Source: Hyaloscypha bicolor E (Eukaryota > Ascomycota > Leotiomycetes > Helotiales > Hyaloscyphaceae). From it: a DNA stretch of 64,000 bases. Below, in pieces: positions 24,952 through 38,400 of this stretch (position 1 is the first letter of the stretch; each line of letters begins with the position of its first letter). The position numbers and the translations under genes were made by a program. The notes under the pieces are model-generated. The model saw only the letters and a program-made list of their open reading frames with translations. It had not been told where the DNA came from and did not search any database. The DNA lies in assembly GCF_002865645.1 (NCBI RefSeq), contig NW_020194549.1, forward strand, positions 1 to 64,000, given 5' to 3'.

Positions 24952-25340
24952 TAAAGCAAAACGATTGTGGTGACAATCCAAGGGGGTTGAACAGCCAAAG
25001 GCAAAGTCAAAAAGAAAGTATAAGTGGGTCCTGATCTAACAGAGATTGAACTACTGCGAAGTAACCAGCTATTGTTACCGGATCCGAGTCAGGCATGGAA
25101 GGGCTAGGCGAGAAAGTCGTCCATTTCTACGGCTAAAGCTGAGGGAGAGGCAAAGGTATAAAGAGGCAACGGACTCCTTCGTTCAATTCTTTGGCCATTT
25201 CGCACAAAGCACAATCTCCTCTCACTATCGATCACGCTCCACTACCCGCCTCTTCCTCTCACTTCGCTTCACGCAACACTATTCCTAGCAATACATCAAT
25301 ATCAACTTCAATACCCAACTAGGAATTCAGACTCCCGGCC

Positions 25341-25811
25341 ATGTCTTACGTCGTCATCAAAGCAGCTATTAAGTCCCAAGAATTCGGGACCTACCTCTCC
25401 ATCACCGGGAACGGCACCGCCGTCGGCACCGTCACCACAACAACCACTATCAACGCCTCCTCCACCCTCTACATCGAACTCTATAGCACCGGTATCTACG
25501 CCATTCGCGCTTCCAATGCTCCAGGCGTTTATCTCCGCTTCGATGCCAGCCCGCTCGAGGAAACAAAAACTCCCCTTGCTAGCGGTGGTGGAACTGTTAA
25601 TACAGCGTATTATGCAAGTGGTTTCCCGGGTGCGGGAAATTATGAGAGTTTCCACTTTCAGACATTGGCTGATGGGACGACGGCTATTGAGTCGGTCAAT
25701 TTTCCACAGTGTTATTTGAGGATTAGTAGCACGGATGTTAATGGTCAATATTACTTACCCGGGGTCCAACCGGCGAATTATGAGGTGTTTAGTATTTTGT
25801 TATTGAATTAG
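25341..25811 (+). CDS. Small soluble protein, possibly beta-trefoil lectin-like
   Basis: An intact single-exon 156-aa gene. The start ATG follows a CT-rich, AT-poor leader typical of fungal 5' UTRs, and a TATAAAG lies about 185 bp upstream. There is no signal peptide or membrane segment. The sequence is rich in Gly, Thr, Ser, Tyr and short beta-type strands, with a repeated pattern: GIYAIRASNAPGVYLRF near residues 51-67 and GTTAIESVNFPQCYLRI near residues 111-127. Such repeats of AI.S...YLR spaced about 60 residues apart recall beta-trefoil folds (fungal lectins, fascin-like domains), but this is inference from pattern, not an identified family. It is the only intact gene within a 27-kb stretch of repeats. 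The third positions are GC-rich and no RIP-type stops are present, so it is likely under selection or recently transferred. Confidence 0.7.
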   Translation: MSYVVIKAAIKSQEFGTYLSITGNGTAVGTVTTTTTINASSTLYIELYSTGIYAIRASNAPGVYLRFDASPLEETKTPLASGGGTVNTAYYASGFPGAGNYESFHFQTLADGTTAIESVNFPQCYLRISSTDVNGQYYLPGVQPANYEVFSILLLN

Positions 25812-27636
25812 TTCACTTAGATAGAGTCTGGGTATAGTTAAGTTCGAAATCGGCTTTAGTTCCCAACTCTCAATAATTTTATTTTTGACCCAAATTTTAT
25901 GCGGCACTAACCCTTTATAGCTAGCCTAATTCCGAACCCCAGTATTAGCCGACTTCCCCTACCACACGTGAAGTGAGGAATTCTGCCTAAGGATTTTATT
26001 ATATAATAGGCATATATAATAAACTAGTATATATTTAATACAAATTATATTAGAGAGAATTAAAGTATAATACTAGCAGATATAACGCCAGTGTGAGCTC
26101 TAATAAGCTCAATAAGTAATAATTAGATAATTGTACTAATTTATTAATAATTAGTAATAATTATTATTCTAGGTAATAAGAGGCCCGGCAGAATCTGCCT
26201 CTCTTGCTCTCTGTTCTAATTAATTAATTAATTAATTAATCTTTATACTAGTTCTTTAAAGAATATAACTAATTTGAAATATATTAAAAAAGTAATAATT
26301 TGAGTTATTACTTTATTAATCTAATAGCTAGCTAACTACTTTGCCTTAAATATAAAGATTAATTTCCTAATACCTAACCTAGTTACTTTACTAGTAACTC
26401 AAGTAAACTAACTACTCTATAGTACTACTATAAGGCATTTATTAATCTTACTAATATCTATTATTTCTAATCTTATTTATTAGACTAGCTTTATATTCTT
26501 TTTCTAAATAATAACCCGCTTTATATAAATAGCTATAAGATTTATTACTAGAATTAGATTAGTATAAAAATTAGTATAATTAAGAAAAATAACTTATATT
26601 TAAACTTTATAATAAGAAGCGCTTTTATAGACTCTTATAAAATATATAAAGCTAAAGCTTAAATATATATATTTTATTTACTTTCCTAAACCAAAATCTT
26701 CTTTACTAATTAATAAAATAGTATTTTTAGAATTAATAAATTAGTACTTCTTTAATATTTTCTGATTTCTTAAAGGGCCTTGGCTATAAATCCAGTTAGT
26801 AAATATACTAATATTTTTACTAATTAACTAATTACTAGATCTAAATCTATATTTTCTTTTCTTTTATATAATAATAGATATATAGCCTTTATTACTAAGT
26901 GTTTTTCTTGGAGCCTTATCTATAAAAGCCTTTCTAGAAGTAATATACTTACTATTAGTTTACTTAATTCATATTATAATTAAATAATTAACTAGAGATT
27001 ATAATTACTATATCTTAATTAGTATAATAATTAATATAAATCAAGAGATATATTATAAAAAGAGTTAATTAAGGAATTAATTAAGGAATTAAAATAATAT
27101 AATAAAAAGAAAAATAATAGAGAAAAGTAAGGTAATAGTTTAAAAAAAATTTTATATATCTTAAAAGTAAATTATTTTATTTTATCTTATCTTACTTACT
27201 TTTTAATTTCTTTTTAATTACTTAATTATATTACTATATAACTTTATATTATAACTTATAAGTTAGTATTCTAATATACTAATTAATTTACTAATTTCTA
27301 TATAGATTATTCTTATAATATGTTTTATAATAATAAACTATAATTAGTATATTTAATATATTAGTAATTATAAAATATTATTAATTATTATTAAATTATT
27401 TCTAGAGCCTAAAATAAGTCTATACTTATATTATATTAATTTTTATATTAATTATAATATTATAGAATAATAGCTATATTAATATAATATCTTAACTAGC
27501 CTTTTTTATTAGATCTATTTATACTATTACTTATAAGAGAAAAGTACTAATAAATTTATCTTAAAACCCAAATATTATAAAAATATATAAGTATAATAAA
27601 GCTTTTATAAAAGACTTTATTTATACTAAGATTAAA
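25812..27636. other. Gene 3' flank, then AT-rich RIP block
   Basis: About 180 bp of normal composition, ending with a CACACGTGAAG motif near 25,963, probably hold the 3' UTR of the preceding gene. From about 26,000 the sequence is AT-rich and CA/TG-poor. A (TTAA)n microsatellite lies near 26,217-26,243. No gene or dated element could be identified. The last five bases, AAAAC, are the Gypsy-A copy 2 target duplication. Confidence 0.6.
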
Positions 27637-27641
27637 AAAAC

Positions 27642-27939
27642 TATAATATATATAGGGTCGCACGTGACTTAAGGGCATATAACGAACCTCGGATATTACA
27701 GGTATTAATTAGGGAGATTAGTGGCCCTTTAATATCCCAACTAACTACTATTTATATTATATATATTAGGCTTATAAATTACTAATTATATATATATTAT
27801 TAGGGCCTCCTATTTAGAGAGGGCTTCCCTGGACCTTATAGAAGAAATAAAGATTAGTTTTATACTAAATTTAATACTATAGTTTTATAATATACTAATT
27901 TATTCTATTATCTTATTATCTACTAATAAATATCTTATA
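27642..27939 (+). repeat. Gypsy-A copy 2 5' LTR
   Basis: 298-bp LTR matching 35172-35469. It retains CGCACGTGAC near its start, whereas the 3' LTR reads TGCATATAAC there, a set of C-to-T and G-to-A changes. Confidence 0.93.
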
Positions 27940-28061
27940 AGCTAATCTCTCTATCCTTAAAGAAGATAATTTAATAAGTAATTATATCTTGTAATCTGTA
28001 AAATATATAACCCTTTACCAGAGCTATTCCTATAGAGGAAGTTAACCAGATTAACCCTAAT

Positions 28062-31000
28062 ATGAGTAATAGTAAAGGCTTATCTAATACTTTTAACGGG
28101 GCCCTTCAGGAGCCTCTAAGAGCTAGTAATAATAACAGAAATAATCCCGGTAATAATTAAGATACCGAGATTAATGCCCAAGTTATTACTATTCAAGCTA
28201 TAGAATAGAGCTTATATACTAAAGTCAAAGCATTCTAATAAAAGCAAGAATTAGTAAATGTAATTAACTAGTATATCCTATAATTAGAGTAATATAAGAA
28301 TATCCTTAGGAATACCTTGCGGTTTATTATATCTTATAGAAACTTTATTTATAAGTTTACTTTCTTTTCTTTAGTAATTCTTACTAGGGAACTTCCTGAA
28401 ATAGGATTAGAACCTATCCTTTTTCCTAATATAATAAGCTTTAAGAGTAATCTTAATACTATTTATTAGAAGCTATTATATAATATCCTAAAGATATATT
28501 TGGATCAAGAGAAGCTTCTTAAGGTCCGAATACCTGACTTATATTATAGAAAGTCCCTTAAGAAATAGAGGATATTTATATTTTCCTGGGAGGCGGTTTT
28601 TAGAACCTAACCTTAAACTTATAATAAATACTTTTCTAGAATTAACTTTATTATAAGTATTTTTAGAAATAAATCTTATAATACTTAGAAAGCTATAATA
28701 AAGTAAAGCCCACTATTATATAAGGTCTATTAGGAATAATTCAAGGCCTATTTGGCTAATATATTCCAAGTACCTTAAACCTATTAATAAGATATCTTTA
28801 AAAAGCTCCGAGATCTTTATTAGAAGAATAGTAAAATAGTTACCGAGTTATATACTCGGATAATTAGTCTCAAAGTTAATTAGAACCTATACCCTAAATA
28901 GGACCGGATCTGGACTCTTAATACTACTTTATTTAATTATAAGACTTATTAGATACTCATATTTATTTTCTCAGGAAATAAGGTAGTATCTGTTTCCGAG
29001 TAGCTTGAGAAAGCTCAGAAAGCAGAATATATTACTTATCCTAAATTAAGGAAAATAAAAGCAGAGAAGTTTAATAAGAGTAATTCTGCCTCTAAGAACT
29101 CTGACTTAGTAAATTCTAATTTATAAGGCTATTAAAAAAGGAAGAATAAGTTCCGAAAATCATATAAGAAACCCTTAGGTAATACTTTGGCCCCTTTAAG
29201 GCCTTAATAAAGTACTAGTTCTATTTTAGGTATAGTTTATTAGACTTATAAATAGAAAGAATATTTCTTAGGAAATATAAAATATTTCAAATATATTAAA
29301 TAGGCTCGGTAGAACTCTAATAAGGCCAAAACTATAGAAAAGTCAAGGTATTTATAGAAGCAGGTTAATACTATTATTATAAAGAAGTATTCTAGAAAAG
29401 ACTTTTCTAAGAAATAGGGAAAAGAGAAAGCCAAATCTTAAATATTAATAATTTTAGCTATAATAAAAAAGGTATATTACTTTATATAACTATTTAAGTA
29501 AGATTAATATAGCTAGAAATAGGTGCCTTAGAAATATATAGTAAACTCGGTAATACCGGATTAGATTATAACTTCCTTAATAATAATTAGACTTAAAGCC
29601 AGGGCTTTACTATCTTAGCTAAGTATAATCAAGGGTTTATAATCTTTTATAGGAACAGATTTAAGGTCTATTAAGCCTATAATCTTAAGGTATTTATTAT
29701 AGATAATTATAGCGAGATATATTCTTTTAAGCTCCGGTTCTATAAATATAAGAATATTAGCTCTTATAGCCTCGTTTTTAGTATAGAATTTTATAAAGTA
29801 ACTCTTATATAATATATAGACTATATTAAGAAATAATAGATATATATACCTATATAGCCTAATAATATTAAGATCCTAATACTAAAAGAGTTTAGTAAAG
29901 AGCTTAACTAGTACCCTAAGCTAGTACTTCAAGTCTTATTCTTAATAAAAGGCAAATATAACTATCTTAAATAGTAGGCTTTATATATTTGTAATAGTTA
30001 CTAGGTCTCTATTTTATTATATAATTCTAGTAATACTAAACAGGAGTTTTTAATATAGCAAATTAATATCTTCCGGAAAAGGGCCTTAGAGATACCTATT
30101 TATTTCCGGAATAATAAATACGAAAACTTCTTAAAGGTTTTTAATTCTAATAAAGCTTCGGAACTTCCTAATCTTAGTAATATTAAATACTTTATTAATA
30201 TAAATAGTATGGTCCTATATAGGCCTTTATATAATCTATTAGAAACCTAACTAGAAGTATTATATTTATATTTATAGGATATACTTTATAAATATTAGAT
30301 AAGGCCTAGTAAAAGCCTAGTAAGGATACTTATTCTTTTTATTCCCAAAAAAGATAGAGAGCTATACTTTTATATTAATTATTATAGACTTAATTAAGTT
30401 ATAATTAAGAATTAGTATCTGCTTTCTCTTATTAATAAAACCCTTAACTAGCTTCGAAAAGCCAAGATTTTTATAAAGCTAGATCTTAAGAATATATATT
30501 ATTAGATAAGAATTTATAAAGAATACAAGTAAAAAACAGCTTTTAGGACCTACTATAGCTATTTTAAATATCTTATAATATTTTTTGGACTAGCTAATAT
30601 ACTAGCTATATTTTAAATATATATTAATATTATATTTATAAGGCTTCTAAATTATTTTATAATTATTTATTTAGATAATATCCTTATTTATTCCCGAAAT
30701 AAAAGTAAATACTATAATTACGTTTATTAGGTATTTACTAGGCTATATAAAAATAATCTATTTTATAAACTTAGTAAATACGAGTTTAATATTAAGGAAA
30801 TCGAATTTCTGGGCTTCCTTATTAGAATAGAAGGTATTTATACGGATCCTAAACGGGTTTATAGTATTATTAAATAGCCAGAACTAAAATTATTTTATAA
30901 TATCTAAATATTTCTTGGATTTACTAATTTCTATTATAGGTTTATTTACTATTACTTTCAGGTAATTATAGGCTTAATAGATCTCTTAAAAGAAATAGAA

Positions 31001-33000
31001 AAGGGCCGGAAATCCGGTTTCTTTATATAGATAAATAAAGCGGCTAAAAGCTTTAAGATTTTAAAAAAAGCTTTTACTATAATACCTGTCCTAGTTTATT
31101 TTAACTTTTCTAAGAATATTTATATTAAAACTAATATATTAAAATTTATAATTACTAGTACTATTTTATAATAAGTTAATTCTAATAATAGTCCGAAAAA
31201 ATACTAGTATCTAATAGTATTCTAGTTCCGGAAACTCTCTAGAACTAAATATAATTATAGTACTTATAATAGGGAGCTACTTATAATTATTAAAGCCTTT
31301 AAGTATTAGTACTATTACCTTAAAGGGTCTAGGTTTATAATTAAGGTTATTATAAACTATAATAATCTCTAATACTTTATAGAAATAAAGTATCTAGAGA
31401 GCTATTAAGTATATTAGGTAATATATCTTATAATATATAATTTTAATATTATTTACTATAGAGGTGCTTTAAACCTAATAAATAGACCTAATAGAAGACC
31501 TAATTATAAAGAAAGTCCTATTAATATAACTTGGCTTCCGATCTTTTAGAATAAGTTAAAGAAAGCTTTTATAGTTATAATTTAGAGGTCCTTATAGATA
31601 TTTAAAGAGTTCCCTTTTTGGAATAAGTATTATTTAATACTTGCTATATCTATAGTAGCTAAAGAGAAATATTTACTATAAGATAAGTAAATAGATTATC
31701 TTATAGATTCCTTAACTATAGAATTAGTTAAGAAGTAAGGTATAGGGAAATGCCTTAAAGGCTCTATTACTATAGCTAAGGTAATAGAGATATTTATAAC
31801 TATATTATTTAATAAAACTAAAGACTTCTCGGTCTCTCGAGTTTTTAAATTAGATAATTATAAATACCTAATTCCTTATATATAAATATATATAACTACT
31901 AAAAAAGCTATAGTACTAGCCCCTTTATCTAAATCCTTTCTAGATATTATCTAGGTAACTTAGAGAAATAATTCTTAATATTAGAATATTATAAAATAGA
32001 GGCTTAGTAAGAAAAATACTAAGAGAAAAGAAATCTAGAAAAATAATTCGGGCCTATTTAGGTACTATTTAAGAATTATTATACCTAATAATCCTACTTT
32101 ATATTAAGAAATTATAAAGCTTTATTATAATAACCTAATAGCCAGATACTATAAAATAGAGAAGATTCTCGAGCTTTTTAGAAAATCCTAGTATTAGGAG
32201 AATATAAAAGGAAATATTCGTAATTATTATCGAGAATATAATATTTACTAGAAAGTTAAAGCAAAGAGGCATTTACTATATAGTCTGCTTAGTAGTTTAC
32301 TATAGCCTAAAAGACCCTAGGATAAGATCTCTATAGATTTTATTATAGGTCTATTACTATATAAGAACCTAGTAAGAGGTCCCGATTTTAATATAATTCT
32401 TATAATTATTAACTAGTACTCTAAAATAGTAAGATATATTATATATTATAAGACTATTAATTCTCTAGAGCTTACTAAGATTATATAGGAATATGTTTTC
32501 TTAATCTTTAGCTTCTCTAATAGAATTATTTCTAATTAAGGAATAGTATTTACTAGCTAGTTCTAGTCTGCTTTCTATTTTTATTTAATATATAAATAGT
32601 ATTTAAGTATAGCTTATTATCCTTAGATAAATAATTAGATAAAAAAATAAAACCAGGCCCTGAAATATTATCTAAGATATTATTATAATACCTAAAAGAA
32701 TAACTAGTTTAAGAAGTTATTTTTTATAGAATTTATATATAATAACTTAAAATATTAGGTTTTATAGAATATATCTTTTTATATATATTACGAATATTAC
32801 TTTTAATTTCTATAGAATCCTAAAAATAGGATTATAGGAAAGGTACTAGCTATATATAGGAGACTAGAAACCCTTAAAATAAAATAAAAAAAGCTTAAGG
32901 ATTTATAGTATTATATATAAAATAACCGGGAAACCTATTATAATAGGTACTAGTTAGCTAAATATTACTTTAAAGAAGCCTGAGTAATATTATTAATAAG
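28062..33000 (+). pseudogene. Gypsy-A gag-pol remnant
   Basis: The relic gag start is an ATG at 28062 followed by about 30 readable codons (MSNSKGLSNTFNGALQEP), then TAA. Downstream the Gypsy order can be followed in a frame broken by stops. Reverse transcriptase spans about 30,270-30,900, with IKLDLKNIYY and YLDNILIYSRN, where D-D has become D-N. RNase H spans about 31,020-31,550. Integrase spans about 32,100-33,000, including IDFIIGLL and a relic DDE region. Stops stand where Trp and Gln are expected (for example TAG after YSIIK), consistent with RIP. No functional product is possible. Confidence 0.85.
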
Positions 33001-35171
33001 AAATATTAAACTTAAAATAGGAAAGCTTAAGCCAAAATTTATAGATTTATTTAGGATTTTTAAATATATTAGTAATTTAGTATATAAGTTAAAACTACTA
33101 AATATATATAATTATTTATATCTAACTTTCTATATTTCTCTTTTTAAAAAGTATATAGTAAAAAAGAATTAGGAACTATACTTATATCTTTTTAAAGAAC
33201 TTCCGGAATTAGTAAATAATAATAAAGAATAAGAATAGGAAATAAAAGCTATTATTAATTACTAATAAAATAATAGAAGTAAGAAGTAATAGTATTTAAT
33301 TAAATAGAAAGCCTAGCCTAAAGATTATAATATCTAGTTATTTGCTTTCCCTAATCTTAAAAATTCTAAGGAACTTCTAAAATTATATAACCGAAACTAT
33401 AGCTTGAAATCCGAAACTATCTTTTAATAATTTCTTAAGATTAAAAAGAATTCTGAACTACTAAGAAAAAGGCTATTTAAAAGAAAGAAAGGACCTGGAT
33501 AGCTAAGAAAAGGCCCGGAATAATAATAAAGATATTCTTTTCCTGGGTTTTTTTACTTATAAAGGTTTTCTAGGATTTTATTAAAGCTTACGAGAATTAT
33601 ATTTAAATTATTAAAAAAAAGGTTTAGGATTAAGAAAGGTTTATTATAAATAGACTAGTTATAGGTATTTTAAATAAATAAACTCTAATTCCTATAAATT
33701 CCTAATTCCTAAAGTAAGAATACTAAATACTAGCCCTATTTAGGACTTAGTAAAAAATTAGCTAATACTTTCCGGAATTCGCTTATCTCTTAACGGGATA
33801 TAGTTATACTATAATAATATTAGTATTAAGGATATTAAGAGAAGTAAGTAAGGAACTTATAACTACTATATATATCTTATAAAAGGCCCGAATTTCTAAA
33901 ATCAGGTCCCGAATAGCTATAAGTATTATATTATTAGTATTTAAAGTACTAGTAATAGACTACTTAGTAATCTCGGTAGTAATCTCGGTAATAAGGTTAA
34001 TGCCTTAAAGATAGACTTTATAGTATTTCTTTAAGGAATTAGTAAGTACCTAAATATATTAAAAAGAACTTATTTTTAGGATACTAACCCAAGTAGTATT
34101 ATTCTTTGCCTTATTAAGATAAGAAAAAGAATTCCGAAGCTTATTAGTATCTTTCTAGTTTTTAAAAACCTAATTAATAGTATTATCTATATTAGTATAA
34201 TACTATTTAGGATATTCTTTAAGAAATTTCTTAAAGATTATAATAGTATCTTTCTAGAACTAGTAAGCCTCTAATAAGTAATAAGGAATCTGAAATCATA
34301 TTAGCTTTAATAGATATTAAAGCTAAAGAACTTACTAATATATAAGACTTAGAACCCTTATTATAATAGTTGCAATTCTTCTTACTAGGTATTATAATAT
34401 ATAAGGTAAAGGAATTAATAAGTAAATACTTAAAGTATTTCAAGTATTTACTAGTAATAGGAAAGGAGGCTATAAGATTACTTTTATACTTGTAATTATA
34501 TTAGCGGATAATAAAGCTAAAAGAAAATATTATAGAATTAATTAAAAATAATTAAAGAAAACTTAGAGAAGGGCAAAAGAAGAGGCTAGAAGGCAATAAT
34601 AGAAAAAGTTATTATATATATAGTTATTAGAAAGGAAGAGAGTATATAGTAATATAAAGAGGTTCTTTTATAGAGATAGAAAGCCACCTGGATTAATTAC
34701 TAGTTTTTATACTAGTCCTAATTAGAATTTAGTATAACTAATTAATACATGCTTCCAGGAGCCCGTAAATAATCTCTAGGACCTCAGAAATATTTATATA
34801 GGTTTCTTATATAAATATTTATTAAATTCTTTCTATATAGCTATTTAGATTATTCTAATACGAGATCTAATAAGTAGTATTAATTTCGTAGAATAGTGCC
34901 TTAGTACTTTGGATTAAGCTAATTAGAATACTCAGATCCTAAACGAAATCGCAATTACTAGCTAGCCCCTATATCTGGGATATAATTACTTTTTCTTCTC
35001 GCTTACTTAGCCCTAATCTAATTAGATAATTTTTATATCTATTATCCAGATTATATTAGTAAAACTATTTCCTAAGATACTAGAAGTTTATATTAATTAA
35101 ATAAATAATTAATTAAATATTTACCAGAATTAATAAATCTTGGGAATAAGATCCTAGGAGAGAGGTATAGT

Positions 35172-35469
35172 TATAATATATATAGGGTTGCATATAACTT
35201 AAGGACATATAATAAACCTCGGATATTACAGGTATTAATTAGAGAGATTAGCGGCTCTTTAATATTCCAACTAATTACTATTTATATTATATATATTAGG
35301 CTTATAAATTACTAATTATATATATGCCATTAGGGCCTCCTATTTAGAGGGGGCTTCCCTGGACTTTATAGGAGGAATAGAGATTAGTTCTATACTAAAT
35401 TTAATACTATAGTTTTATAATATACTAATTTATTCTATTATCTTATTACCTACTAATAAATACCTTATA
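35172..35469 (+). repeat. Gypsy-A copy 2 3' LTR
   Basis: 298-bp LTR followed by the second AAAAC duplication at 35470-35474. Confidence 0.93.
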
Positions 35470-35474
35470 AAAAC

Positions 35475-38400
35475 AAAGATAGTAAATTAAGATATAATTA
35501 TAATAGTAAAACATAAAGTAATAAGCTTAATAATATATAAAAGTATTTTACTATTAAGATAATAGGAAATAGTATAAGAGTTTATTATAAGTATTAAATT
35601 AAGGAAGTATTTTTAGAATATTTTTATACTAATTTTTATACTAATTTGGCTTTAGAGAATAATAAGGAAAGAATTAGAAAGTAATTAAATAATTACTTAA
35701 TTATAATAAGTATAATAGCTTTTATATAGCTTGGAATAATAGTAACTTAATATAAGAAAATATTAAATATAATTCCGAGAATAATATATAGTTTAAGAAA
35801 ATATAAAAGACTAAGGAAAAGCTTAATTAAAAGAAAGAAATTAAGTAAGTTTTAGAGAATAAAAGAAAAGAAAAGGCTAATAGTATATAAAGAGCTTTAG
35901 TTAAGATATATAATCTTTTTTTAGATTAGTATAAAGATTAATATAAAACTATTTAAAATAGAAATAGAAATATATTAAGTTTATAATATAATAGGAAACT
36001 TAGTAAAAGAAAAAGAGATTCTTATTTTATAAGATTAGATTATTATATAATAAATATAAATTTTACTTATTTTTATATTAATTACTAATTATTATATAAT
36101 AATTATATTATACTTATTAGTCTTATTAAATTCTTTATATTAGGTAAAAAGGCTATTTAGAGAAACTTAGCTAGTTAAGTATAGGGAAATAATAAATAAA
36201 TTAACTTTCTTGGTTTTATTATTTAATAACTAGAATCCGAGACTAAGTTAAATATTATTAGCTTTTATTTCTTTACTAAATCTCGAAAAGGCTATAAAAT
36301 AGTAATATTACTAGTATATATTAGAAAGAAGCTAAAGAATAATTTATACTAATATATCTTTCTATTTAATTCTAAGTTATAAGTTATAGAAAATATTATA
36401 ATTATTTAATAATATTTAAGAAACTTTTTTAGTAAAAGTAATAATTAGCTAGGTATTATATTTTTAAAATACTAGTAATTATAAATTATAAAAAAAAAAT
36501 TATAATTATACTAATTTTTATACTAATCTTATTATTTCTTACTAGTATTAATAAAAATACTTAAAATCCTATTTCTTTTCTAATACTTTAAATATTTTAT
36601 TATCTCTAAAGTCTTAGCTATTATTTGGGTTTTATTTTATAATATTATATAATAAGTATCTAAAAAGATTTACTTTATTTTAGTACTTATTACCAGAATT
36701 AAGAAAATATTAATTACTATAAATAAAAGCTTTAGCTAGTACCTTTTTTATATATCTTAATACTATTATTAAAGTATAAATAAGTTCCTAATATTATATA
36801 GCTTTTTCTAATAATAATTCTTATATTTATCTTAATTTACTAGCTATATATATTTCTCTAATATCTAAATAATCTTATTAAAATTATCTAGTTTTTTCTT
36901 TACTAGCTATTTAATTTCCTTAACTAATACTAAATTATTAGAAATAAATATCTAATCTTAATATTTCTCTTAAAGCTTTTTAACTTTAGTTAAGATAAGC
37001 TAAATTTATTTTTTCTTCTAATTAGCCCTAATATATTTTATATAGTAATTTAGATAAAATATAAGAGTAATAATATAAAAAGGCATATTATTAGACTTAT
37101 GGTAATATATATTAAAAACTTCTTATTTTTTCTGAATTCGAGTATAAAAGTCTTTATTATTTATATATATATTCTATTATACTATAGTTAATATTATTAA
37201 TTTAAGTAATAAAGATTAGTATAAAAATTAGTATAAAGATTAGTATAAAGATTAGTATAAAAATTATTACTTACTAGTAATCTATTAAATACTCGAATTA
37301 AAATATCTATTATAAAAAGTATCTAATTAATAATTATAGTATTTTCTTAAGTCTTAAGAATAGCTTTATAAAATAGTTTAAGAAAAGTAAAAATTATTTA
37401 AAGCCTTCTCTAGTTTTCCGAACTAAGGTAATCTAATTTCAGATTTATAAGATACTTTTTATAATAGGTATTAAGATAAGTATATTACTAAAAAGTAATA
37501 TTAAATATTATATACTAGTTATTTTATTATATCTAATTATTAAGAGAAATTATTCTTCTAATAAAAGCTTTAAATCTAGTAATCTAACTAGAAAAGTAAT
37601 AAATATATATAATAATATTATAAAACTAGTCTAATAGTCCTAAAAATCGAAATTTTATTTATTTTTTCTTATTACTTAATAGGATTTCTAAATCTCTCAA
37701 GTTCTCTTACTTATTAAATGCCTTTAATTCTTTATTTATAAAAATATTATAAAATAAAAAGGCTTATATAAAAAGATTAATAATATATCCTAAATAATAA
37801 ACTTGCTATTATAAAATATCTTATTCTAATTCTTTTTCCCTTAATAAATAAGCCTAAATAGCTTAATATAATATACTATTTATACTAGTATTATTACTAA
37901 TAATAGCTCTAAATTATTTAGTAATACTATAATCTTAAAATATAAGTTATAAAACCGTAAATTAGTTTTTTTCTAAATAACCTAATATTATATAAAGAGC
38001 TAAAAGAGCCTTTATATAATTCTTATCTTATTATTTAATAAAATATATAATAATATCTAAAAGAAAATATTTTTATAAAGAAGTCTAAATATTAAAAGCA
38101 AGATAAATACTTGAAACTATAAACTAGAGTTTTTATTATATAATATTCTTTAAGCTAATCTAGTATTTCCTAAGCTTTTTTCTTATATAAGAGTAAGTTA
38201 TAGAAAGAAAGAACTAAGATTCTGAATTAAGTATTTAATAAAAAATATAAAATTTAGGCTATTTAATTACTCGAAAAAATAGATTATAAATAATAATTAA
38301 TGAAATTAAAGCTTTATAAATTATTATCTAATTAAGGTATTATTAAAAGATATATATATTAATTTTAGTTATTTAGCTAGATGACTTTACTTATAAGTAA

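Larger units (their letters stand above)
27642..35469 (+). mobile_element. Gypsy-A copy 2, full-length RIP-killed LTR retrotransposon
   Basis: A 7828-bp element on the plus strand with two 298-bp LTRs and a perfect 5-bp target duplication, AAAAC at 27637-27641 and 35470-35474. It is the same family as 2826-10656 but inverted. Both LTR ends have decayed from TG...CA to TA...TA. Gag and pol are recognisable but filled with stops. Together the two copies make a 7.8-kb inverted repeat separated by 17 kb. Confidence 0.94.

Noticed and set aside
25308..25748. 146-codon open frame on the minus strand
   Set aside because: It is antisense to the gene at 25341-25811, whose leader and codon use are more convincing.
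34231..34443. Small minus-strand open frame, with similar ones near 29,246
   Set aside because: Both are antisense frames inside Gypsy-A copy 2 with AT-driven composition.
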